This document shows, piece after piece, positions 1-5,038 of a stretch of 5,621 bases of DNA. Made by a program: the position numbers and the translations under genes. Position 1 is the first letter of the stretch, and every line of letters begins with the position of its first letter. The stretch covers positions 1-5,621 of the forward strand of contig JADQBV010000388.1 in the NCBI GenBank assembly GCA_016278415.1. Reading direction: 5' to 3'. A model generated the notes under the pieces. It was not told the origin of the DNA. It was given only the letters and a program-made list of their open reading frames with translations, and did no database searches. Source of the stretch: Halanaerobiales bacterium. GTDB taxonomy: Bacteria; Bacillota_F; Halanaerobiia; Halanaerobiales; DTU029.

Positions 1-9
1 TGTTGCTTC

Positions 10-200
10 TTAATTGAAGGAGTAACTGGGGTTTAGACTTTTTCATGAATGAAGTGCCTCTAAATTCTCTTTTTAGTAACGCAATCTTAATTTAGAGATT
101 AGACCGTCGAGGTCGTCATAGGAAAATAATCGGACGGTTCCCACCGACTAAAATGGAGAAGAACCTATTTTAATTATATAACGTGAGTTAATTATGTAAG
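10..200 (+). ncRNA. Candidate structured 5' leader of the permease gene (copy A)
   Basis: Untranslated stretch ahead of the permease gene that aligns, block by block, with the dapB leader at 3064-3240. Shared blocks in order: AAGGAGT near 17-23; TTTTCATGRATGAAGTG (40-56 here); a TCTAA(A)TT...GCAAT...AATTTAG hairpin; a helix; ATGGAGAWGAAC (153-164); and GTTAATTATG (187-196). Visible pairings are a perfect 9-bp stem, 58-66 with 89-97, and ACCGTC 103-108 with GACGGT 133-138. The 133-140 segment can also pair with 143-146 (CGGT/ACCG) or 161-165 (GGTTC/GAACC), so these folds exclude one another, as in switching RNAs. The promoter would lie left of position 1, judging by copy C. No strong hairpin plus U-run terminator is seen. 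The class is unassigned; that it is an RNA element rather than a DNA operator region is inference. Confidence 0.55.
42..53. promoter_or_regulatory. Short palindrome in leader A
   Basis: TTCATGAATGAA is an inverted repeat of five bases around two central bases. The same palindrome with one central change occurs in the dapB leader at 3116-3127. It could be a small RNA hairpin (TTCA/TGAA with a four-base loop) or a protein operator; the sequence does not decide. Confidence 0.3.
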
Positions 201-212
201 ACCTTTAATTAT
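170..212 (+). repeat. Three TTAATTAT copies at 17-18 base spacing
   Basis: TTAATTAT occurs at 170-177, 188-195 and 205-212, just ahead of the permease ribosome binding site. The repeat period is 18 then 17 bases. The middle copy is also present in the dapB leader. The region is very AT-rich, so chance is a real possibility. Confidence 0.3.
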
Positions 213-220
213 AGACGATT

Positions 221-236
221 GAGAGGAATACACATG
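221..236 (+). promoter_or_regulatory. Ribosome binding site that fixes the permease start
   Basis: GAGAGGA at 221-227 sits six bases before ATG 234-236. It overlaps the alternative in-frame TTG at 219-221, which has no purine-rich site at the right distance upstream, so ATG 234 is the better start. AGAGG (222-226) is complementary to CCTCT at 57-61 in the leader. Confidence 0.75.
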
Positions 237-1151
237 AAAAAATATTTACCATATATTGCAGGATTAACCTTTTCAAGTATTTTTGGCTTTTCTTTTATGT
301 TTACAAAAGAGGCGCTGGAACTTCTGGAACCATTTCACTTACTTGCATTTAGATTCAGTGTTGCAGCTATATCTTTATCTTTTTTAGTAGTGCTAAATAT
401 AATTAAGATAAATTTCAAAGGTAAAAAAATGGGATTGTTAATCCTACTTGCAGTTGTCCAGCCAGGTTTATACTTTATTTTTGAAACACTAGGTATTGCT
501 ATGACAACTTCTTCCGAGGCTGGGATGATGATTGCGCTTATTCCTGTTTTTGTAACAATACTAGCGGCAATATTTTTAAAAGAAAAACCAGCTCTCATTC
601 AAATTCCTTTTATTATACTTTCAGTTGCTGGAGTATTGTTTATTGTCTTAATGAGGGACAATAGTGGACAGTCTGGGAAGCTTATCGGAATTATTTATTT
701 GCTTGGTGCTGTTCTAATGGCTGGAATATATAATATATTGTCCAGAAAATTATCTTTAAGTTTTAAACCTGTAGAGATTACTTATCTAATGATGTGGTCA
801 GGTGCAATATTTTTTAATACCCTTGCTCTTATTAAGCATACTGGTGGGTTTTACTCATATATGTCACCACTATTTGATATAGAGGTTTTACTCTCTATTT
901 TATACTTAGGGATACTTTCGTCAGTTGTGGCTTTTTTTATGATGAATTTCACACTTTCAAAAATAGAAGCAGCTCAATCAGCAGTTTTTGCCAATTTAAC
1001 AACAATAGTTTCAATACTGGCAGGGGTATTTATACGAGGTGAAAATTTTTACTGGTTTCAGATTGTAGGTGGAATTTTAATAGTCATCGGAGTATGGGGA
1101 ACTAATTATTATGGAAAATTAAAAAATAAAGTAGAAGAGCTAACTGTTTAA
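234..1151 (+). CDS. DMT-superfamily permease, EamA family
   Basis: Integral membrane protein of 305 residues, the usual size for two-repeat EamA (DMT, drug/metabolite) transporters. Ten hydrophobic segments can be seen, roughly at residues 5-24, 35-57, 67-87, 94-114, 121-141, 152-172, 184-204, 219-240, 247-268 and 274-293, forming two five-helix repeats. The N-terminal pattern with GFSFMFTKEALE then RFSVAA, and the C-terminal IRGENFYWFQIVGG followed by a last helix and a short basic tail, are typical of the family. The start is ATG 234 with GAGAGGA six bases before it; an in-frame TTG at 219 lacks a site. The gene stands alone, convergent with the phosphorylase gene. Family members export or import amino acids and other metabolites, and the substrate cannot be read from the sequence. 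The only context clue is that its leader is shared with dapB, which hints at lysine, diaminopimelate or a related compound. Confidence 0.93.
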   Translation: MKKYLPYIAGLTFSSIFGFSFMFTKEALELLEPFHLLAFRFSVAAISLSFLVVLNIIKINFKGKKMGLLILLAVVQPGLYFIFETLGIAMTTSSEAGMMIALIPVFVTILAAIFLKEKPALIQIPFIILSVAGVLFIVLMRDNSGQSGKLIGIIYLLGAVLMAGIYNILSRKLSLSFKPVEITYLMMWSGAIFFNTLALIKHTGGFYSYMSPLFDIEVLLSILYLGILSSVVAFFMMNFTLSKIEAAQSAVFANLTTIVSILAGVFIRGENFYWFQIVGGILIVIGVWGTNYYGKLKNKVEELTV

Positions 1152-1164
1152 ATTAGCTCTTCTA
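1113..1164 (-). terminator. Intrinsic terminator of the glucan phosphorylase gene, inside the permease 3' end
   Basis: A perfect 12-bp inverted repeat (1132-1143 with 1153-1164, arms AGAAGAGCTAA / TTAGCTCTTCT plus one further A-T pair) with a nine-base loop. Read on the minus strand it is followed at once by CTTTATTTTTTAATTTT (1115-1131), a good U-rich tract, so it should end the phosphorylase transcript about 75-120 bases past its stop codon. The stem includes the last permease codons and its loop holds the permease stop (1149-1151). On the plus strand the following bases are AT-rich without a clean T run, so termination of the permease transcript here is less certain. Confidence 0.75.
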
Positions 1165-1186
1165 TGATTAATTAATAAAAATTATC

Positions 1187-1235
1187 GCGTTTTCTGCCAA
1201 CGGAAATGGGGAAGAACCAATAGGAATCTTCTCCA
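1187..1235 (+). other. Hairpin and leader-like motif between the convergent genes
   Basis: AAATGGGGAAGAACC (1204-1218) resembles the ATGGAGAAGAACC block of leader A (153-165), and the bases before it also align loosely with leader A from about 133. TGGGGAAGA (1207-1215) can pair with TCTTCTCCA (1227-1235): nine pairs, one of them G-U, with an 11-base loop. This is intact on the plus strand; on the minus strand the G-U becomes a mismatch. It could be a second 3' hairpin of the permease transcript, or a remnant of the same repeat family as the leaders. No T run follows. Confidence 0.35.
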
Positions 1236-1236
1236 C

Positions 1237-2931
1237 TTATTCTATCGTAACTGTAACCCTATTATTTTCTCTTTTAAAAGTGGTATTGTTGTAATTATTG
1301 TTTTTATCACCTTCTGTTTTATACATTTTTTGATAGTAATCATCTAGCATTCTTATTGCTGAGAATTTGTGATGAGACATTGCAATACTAGCTCTCATCA
1401 TCTTAATCCATCGATCTCTATCATCATAATAAATAGGTATTACTTCTTCACGCAATATCTTATATAAAGCACGCAAATCTTTTTCATCTTCACTTAAATG
1501 ATTATCTAGTTGATCTAAGACATTATCAATAATCCATCCATTTACGCCATGTTCTGGACCTTCGGCAACCCAACCATCTAATACACTTAAGTTTAGAACC
1601 CCATTCATAGCTGCTTTCATACCAGAAGTACCACTGGCCTCCATTGGCCTTCTTGGATTGTTAAGCCAGATGTCTACTCCTTGAATTAAATGTTGACAAA
1701 TCTCTATATCATAATTTTCTAGAAAAACAACACTATCTTTATATTTTCGATCCATCTTAACTAAAGTGGCAACTATATCCTTACCATAATGATCATTTGG
1801 ATGGGCTTTTCCAGAGAAAAGCAACTGAATCTTTCCTGTTTTTAAAAGGTCTTCAATTTTATTAGTATCTCTAAAAATTAATTCACTACGTTTATATGGG
1901 GCTGCTCTTCGAGCAAATCCAATTATTAGATTCTCAGGATTCATATGAGCATCAGTCTTTTTGGCAACATAATTTACTAAATCCTTTTTAGCATCTTGAT
2001 GTGCCGCCCAAAGGTCACCATGATCTTGAAATGCATCATTAACTTTTTTATCTTGCCAGGTTTTTCTATGGACACCATTTGTTATGGATAGAATAGGTGC
2101 TGAATCATCTAAGTGCTTCCACATATTTCTAGCTGTTTCCCCATGTATTTCTGAAACACCATTGGCAACTTTAGCCATGTGTAAACACGCTGCTGTCATG
2201 TTAAATGGATTCCCGCCTATTAGTTTTAACTGTTGATAAGTTAAATTATTATTAGCCCCAATTTCCATTAAGAGATTTAGATCATGGGCTTCATTTCCTG
2301 CTGATACTGGAGTGTGAGTGGTAAATACAATTTTATTTTTTACTATTTTAAGTGCATCTTCAAAACTTTTATTTTCATTATCCATTTTTTCTTTAATTAA
2401 TTCAAAGGCGGCAAAGGATGCATGCCCTTCATTAAAGTGATAAAGATCAACATCAATTCCTAATTCTCGTAATGCACGTATTCCACCGATTCCCAGAACC
2501 ATTTCTTGAGCAATTCGATTGTAATTATTGCCAGAATATAATTTATCTGTAATCCATCCAAATTTACTACCAGGTTTACCAGTATCTAATAAATATAAAT
2601 CTTTGTTTTTAAATTGATTTGCTTTATATATTTTACAATTAACATCTTCTACACCAATTTGAATATTGATGCTTTTCCCAGTATCTTCTAGAAGACTAAA
2701 ATCATGAATTGGGTATGTATCATACGGGTATCCATCATCTCCAATTAATTGCTTGGTGTAATCTTGCCACCAAAGGATACCTATTCCTACAACTGGTGCG
2801 TCAATTTCATAGGCCGCTTTCAAATAATCTCCTGCAAGAATCCCTAGTCCGCCAGCATAAAGTGGTAATTGTTGATCAAGTCCATATTCCATACAAAAAT
2901 AAGCTACACGTTGTTTATAATTATTTTGCAT
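1237..2931 (-). CDS. glgP: Alpha-glucan (glycogen/maltodextrin) phosphorylase, short form
   Basis: A 564-residue cytoplasmic enzyme of glycosyltransferase family 35. It removes glucose units from alpha-1,4-glucans with inorganic phosphate, giving glucose 1-phosphate. The pyridoxal-phosphate signature EASGTSGMKAAMN is at 431-443, with K439 as the expected cofactor lysine. Other family landmarks are the N-terminal VAYFCMEYGLDQQLPLYAGG (9-28), NEGH (167-170), THTPVSAGNEAHD (205-217), ITNGVH (283-288) and GFARRAAPYKR (338-348). The length matches the short bacterial/archaeal branch (roughly 530-560), not the ~800-residue animal or E. coli type. The last ~25 residues are an Asn-rich, probably flexible tail. 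The start is set by AAGGGGG (2938-2944 on the complement), six bases before the ATG. No other glycogen genes are nearby; transcription is divergent from dapB and ends at the hairpin at 1132-1164. No confident promoter was found for it. Whether the main substrate is glycogen or maltodextrin is not decidable here. Confidence 0.93.
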   Translation of the reverse strand: MQNNYKQRVAYFCMEYGLDQQLPLYAGGLGILAGDYLKAAYEIDAPVVGIGILWWQDYTKQLIGDDGYPYDTYPIHDFSLLEDTGKSINIQIGVEDVNCKIYKANQFKNKDLYLLDTGKPGSKFGWITDKLYSGNNYNRIAQEMVLGIGGIRALRELGIDVDLYHFNEGHASFAAFELIKEKMDNENKSFEDALKIVKNKIVFTTHTPVSAGNEAHDLNLLMEIGANNNLTYQQLKLIGGNPFNMTAACLHMAKVANGVSEIHGETARNMWKHLDDSAPILSITNGVHRKTWQDKKVNDAFQDHGDLWAAHQDAKKDLVNYVAKKTDAHMNPENLIIGFARRAAPYKRSELIFRDTNKIEDLLKTGKIQLLFSGKAHPNDHYGKDIVATLVKMDRKYKDSVVFLENYDIEICQHLIQGVDIWLNNPRRPMEASGTSGMKAAMNGVLNLSVLDGWVAEGPEHGVNGWIIDNVLDQLDNHLSEDEKDLRALYKILREEVIPIYYDDRDRWIKMMRASIAMSHHKFSAIRMLDDYYQKMYKTEGDKNNNYNNTTFKRENNRVTVTIE

Positions 2932-3011
2932 TTTTTTCCCCCTTATATTTCATTTCTTTTAATAGTGTGATGGTTTTAGACTAATTTTATTCTATAATTT
3001 GTGCCTTTTTC

Positions 3012-3039
3012 TAGACAGAGCGAAAAATAATGTTATAAT
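3012..3039 (+). promoter_or_regulatory. Sigma-A type promoter for dapB
   Basis: TAGACA (3012-3017, five of six consensus bases), a 16-base spacer, then a perfect TATAAT (3034-3039). Transcription would start near 3046, leaving a leader of about 215-220 bases before the dapB ATG. This is the best vegetative promoter in the divergent region; a second TATAAT at 2993-2998 has no acceptable -35 box. Confidence 0.7.
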
Positions 3040-3063
3040 AAACTAGTAACAGTTTAGCTATTT

Positions 3064-3240
3064 GGATAAAAGGAGTTCCTTTCAGGGTGAATTTTTTATC
3101 TAAGACTTAGATATTTTCATGGATGAAGTGATTCTAATTTTTTTGATTGGGCAATAGTAATTTAGGAAATGGAAAATTGAGTAGTCAGAGCTAAATTGAT
3201 ATACTAATATGGAGATGAACGGTAAAAGTTAATTATGAAC
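3064..3240 (+). ncRNA. Candidate structured 5' leader of dapB (copy C)
   Basis: The long untranslated leader between the sigma-A promoter and dapB, homologous to leader A. Local stems are AAAGG/CCTTT (3069-3073 with 3078-3082), ATCTAA/TTAGAT around GAC (3098-3103 with 3107-3112; absent from copy A), the TTCATGGATGAA palindrome (3116-3127), TTCTAA with TTAGGAA (3132-3137 with 3162-3168, one bulge, GCAAT in the loop), and a TTGAGTA/TACTAA helix that closes just before ATGGAGATGAAC. CCTTTC (3078-3083) can instead pair with GAAAGG of the dapB ribosome binding site (3248-3253), which would be a translational off-state. The T runs at 3092-3097 and 3138-3144 follow only weak hairpins. No lysine-riboswitch or T-box core was found. 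The ligand and class are unknown. Confidence 0.55.
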
Positions 3241-3263
3241 GAAAACAGAAAGGGGATTTAAAA

Positions 3264-4058
3264 ATGGCAAAAAGAGTTGTAGTTAATGGTGCTTGTGGAA
3301 GAATGGGCCAAGAAGTAGTAAAAACTGTTGTAGAATCTGATGATTTATTAGTGGGTGTTTGTGATCATAGTAATATCGGGGAGAATATTATGGAAATATT
3401 AGCCCTTGATGAAGATCCGATGCTAATTAAAAAAGATTTATATGAAACTATAGAGGAAACACAGCCAGATTTAATAATTGATTTTACTATACCATCTGTT
3501 GTAATGGATAATATTAAAATAGCTTTAAAAAATGGTGTTAGTATGATTGTAGGTACCACCGGAATTACTGATGTCGATTTAAAAAGTATTGATGAATTGT
3601 GCAAAGAGAATGATGTCAATGCCTTAATTGTACCTAATTTTGCTATAGGGGCTATACTTATGATGAGATTTGCTGCTGAAGCTGCAAAATATCTTGACGA
3701 TGTAGAAATAATTGAGTTACATCATGACCAAAAAGTTGACTCCCCATCAGGTACAGCAATTAAAACTGCTGATTTAATTAATAAGAATAGAAAAAAACTA
3801 CAGCATAAAAAAATTGATGAAATTGAAAAGATACCAGGAGCACGTGGAGCGGATGCAGATGGCATAAAAGTACATAGTGTTAGGTTACCAGGTCTCGTAG
3901 CTCACCAGGAGGTAATGTTTGGCGCTGAGGGACAAAGTCTTTTGATAAAACATGACTCATATAACAGAAAATCTTTCATGCCTGGTGTTAGGCTTGCCTT
4001 AGAAAAAATTGATGAAATTTCAGGATTAGTTTATGGCTTAGAGAAATTACTTGATTAA
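3264..4058 (+). CDS. dapB: 4-hydroxy-tetrahydrodipicolinate (dihydrodipicolinate) reductase
   Basis: A 264-residue cytoplasmic enzyme that reduces the DapA product with NAD(P)H to tetrahydrodipicolinate, the committed route to meso-diaminopimelate and lysine. The N-terminal nucleotide-binding loop NGACGRMG is at 8-15; DFT (73-75) and GTTG (97-100) line the cofactor site; NFAIGA is at 125-130. The catalytic/substrate segment ELHHDQKVDSPSGTA (151-165) carries H153, H154, K157 and the SGTA loop. HSVRLPGLVAHQEVMFG (204-220) and RKSFMPGVRLAL (235-246) complete the family pattern, and the length is normal. AAAGGGG at 3249-3255 lies eight bases before the ATG. It is driven by the promoter at 3012-3039 through the long leader. 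No terminator is evident after it, so read-through into dpaA is possible. It competes with DpaAB for the same precursor. Confidence 0.97.
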   Translation: MAKRVVVNGACGRMGQEVVKTVVESDDLLVGVCDHSNIGENIMEILALDEDPMLIKKDLYETIEETQPDLIIDFTIPSVVMDNIKIALKNGVSMIVGTTGITDVDLKSIDELCKENDVNALIVPNFAIGAILMMRFAAEAAKYLDDVEIIELHHDQKVDSPSGTAIKTADLINKNRKKLQHKKIDEIEKIPGARGADADGIKVHSVRLPGLVAHQEVMFGAEGQSLLIKHDSYNRKSFMPGVRLALEKIDEISGLVYGLEKLLD

Positions 4059-4073
4059 TACTAAATACTATGC

Positions 4074-4101
4074 ACTTCCTTAAACCTAAGTACATATATT
4101 A
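4074..4101 (+). promoter_or_regulatory. Sigma-K type sporulation promoter for dpaAB
   Basis: AC at 4074-4075, a 17-base spacer, then CATATATTA at 4093-4101. This exactly fits the published Bacillus sigma-K pattern AC-N17-CATANNNTA. Transcription would begin near 4108, about 20 bases before the dpaA ribosome binding site. In Bacillus subtilis the spoVF operon is a mother-cell sigma-K target, so location and pattern agree. The pattern is short and AT-rich, which keeps this below certainty. Confidence 0.7.
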
Positions 4102-4126
4102 TATTGTATTCTTATTGATATTGTTG

Positions 4127-4146
4127 GGAAGGAGGAAAAGAAAATT
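4127..4146 (+). promoter_or_regulatory. Strong ribosome binding site with AUU start codon of dpaA
   Basis: GGAAGGAGG (4127-4135) is a near-perfect ribosome binding site. Eight bases later, at the ideal distance and in frame, is ATT (4144-4146) followed by AAG ATA GCT. No ATG, GTG or TTG lies in frame between the site and 4183. The site has no purpose other than initiating at or near 4144. Confidence 0.65.
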
Positions 4147-4998
4147 AAGATAGCTATTATCGGTGGTGACAAGAGAGAAGAAGTGATGATTAAATGTTTA
4201 GCAGATAGAGGGTACGAATTATCTGTCCTTACAGAAGATCATATTGAGCATCCAAATATTACGTGCTATACAGATCTTAAAAAGGTTGTTGACAATAAAA
4301 AAGTGGTTATAGCACCGATGTCGAGCACTGACAAAAATGGTATTCTAAAAGCCACATTTGTTAAAAATAAAGTACAATTAACAAAGGAGTTTTTCCAACT
4401 ATTAAAAAAAGACAGCTTATTTTTAATTGGAATAGCTAAACCAAAAGTTAAGAAAATTATGGAAGATGAATTAATTCAATATATAGAATTGGCTCGCTTA
4501 GATGACCTTGCTATTATGAATGCTATTCCAACAGCAGAAGGGGCTATTAAAATAGCTATTGAGGAATCCGACAAAACTATCTTTGGAAGCAAAATATTGA
4601 CATATGGCTTAGGTAAAGTTGGCCTTTCTTTAGCATGGAGACTAAAAGCATTAGGTGCAGAATCTTATGCTGTGACCAGAGATAAAGCAGCGGTTGCTCG
4701 CGGAATAGACTTAGGGTTAAAGATGATTACATATAATCAACTGGAGGAACATCTACCAGTTATGGAGATTATATTTAATACTGTTCCTAAGAAAATTGTT
4801 AATAGTGATTCCATTTCATTAATGAATAAAGATACCTTGATTATTGATCTAGCTTCTTCTCCTGGTGGCATTGATTTTAAAGCGGCTGATCAAATGGGTA
4901 TTAAAGCAATTCAAGCTCTCGGTTTACCAGGTAAAGTAGCACCTGTTACAGCAGGAAAAATCCTTGCAGAAATCATCCCTAACATTATTAATAAATAA
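4144..4998 (+). CDS. dpaA: Dipicolinate synthase subunit A (AUU start)
   Basis: Dehydrogenase-like subunit of dipicolinate synthase (SpoVFA), which with DpaB oxidises the DapA product to dipicolinic acid in the mother cell; this is stored with calcium in the spore core for heat resistance. From ATT 4144 the product is 284 residues (B. subtilis SpoVFA is close to 300). It opens (M)KIAIIGGDKRE, the family's N-terminal strand and glycine loop. NAIPTAEGAI is at 126-135, a Rossmann loop YGLGKVG at 154-160, DLASSPGG in the C-terminal half, and GLPGKVAPVTAGKIL from 260. The nearest ordinary start, GTG 4183, would delete the first 13 residues, including the IIGGD loop, and has no ribosome binding site. 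AUU initiation is therefore the best reading; a G-to-T sequencing error at 4146 is the alternative. It follows a sigma-K-like promoter, with dpaB 37 bases downstream. Confidence 0.92.
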   Translation: MKIAIIGGDKREEVMIKCLADRGYELSVLTEDHIEHPNITCYTDLKKVVDNKKVVIAPMSSTDKNGILKATFVKNKVQLTKEFFQLLKKDSLFLIGIAKPKVKKIMEDELIQYIELARLDDLAIMNAIPTAEGAIKIAIEESDKTIFGSKILTYGLGKVGLSLAWRLKALGAESYAVTRDKAAVARGIDLGLKMITYNQLEEHLPVMEIIFNTVPKKIVNSDSISLMNKDTLIIDLASSPGGIDFKAADQMGIKAIQALGLPGKVAPVTAGKILAEIIPNIINK

Positions 4999-5019
4999 CA
5001 TATGTTTTTTGCTAGGTTT

Positions 5020-5038
5020 AAGGAGGTTGTTTTAATTG
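5020..5038 (+). promoter_or_regulatory. Ribosome binding site and UUG start of dpaB
   Basis: AAGGAGG (5020-5026) lies nine bases before TTG 5036-5038. An in-frame TAA at 5033-5035 directly precedes the TTG, so translation cannot start further upstream. The first downstream ATG (codon 12) would cut into the conserved TGSH region and has no site. Confidence 0.85.

Noticed and set aside
103..138. Resemblance of leader A to the L3 loop of the yybP-ykoY manganese riboswitch (TCGTCA ... CGG enclosed by a stem), with AAGGAGTAAC as a possible L1 strand.
   Set aside because: The matching L1 3' strand (GCAAGACC type) is not convincingly present, and the homologous dapB leader lacks the TCGTCA/CGG signature, so the likeness is probably chance. 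A covariance search would settle it.
131..148. Minus-strand sequence GGTGGGAACCG resembling a T-box antiterminator for a gene to the left.
   Set aside because: It has an extra base relative to the T-box core, no specifier stem or following terminator is visible on the minus strand, and the segment is explained as part of the plus-strand leader.
219..236. Upstream TTG (219) as the permease start, adding five residues.
   Set aside because: No ribosome binding site precedes it, and the GAGAGGA site overlaps it and is correctly placed for ATG 234.
10..240. Lysine riboswitch (L-box), SAM riboswitch or T-box leader ahead of the permease or dapB.
   Set aside because: I looked for the lysine core (AGAGGNGC, AAGAGUA-type and GGCUG elements), the SAM-I core and the T-box GGGTGGNACCGCG sequence on the plus strand of both leaders and found none.
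335..598. Minus-strand open frame inside the permease gene; likewise open frames at 2709-2984 (+), 3365-3619 (-) and 5080-5379 (-).
   Set aside because: They lie opposite or across well-supported genes, have no recognisable protein features and no separate ribosome binding sites; they are shadows of the real genes.
2932..3011. Promoter for the minus-strand phosphorylase gene, for example a TATAGA-like box near 2990-2995 on the complement.
   Set aside because: The possible -35 sequences match the consensus at only about half the positions; no confident call can be made.
4183..4188. GTG 4183 / ATG 4186 as the dpaA start.
   Set aside because: There is no ribosome binding site at the right distance, and these starts would remove the conserved IIGGD loop that is encoded in frame just upstream behind a near-perfect site.
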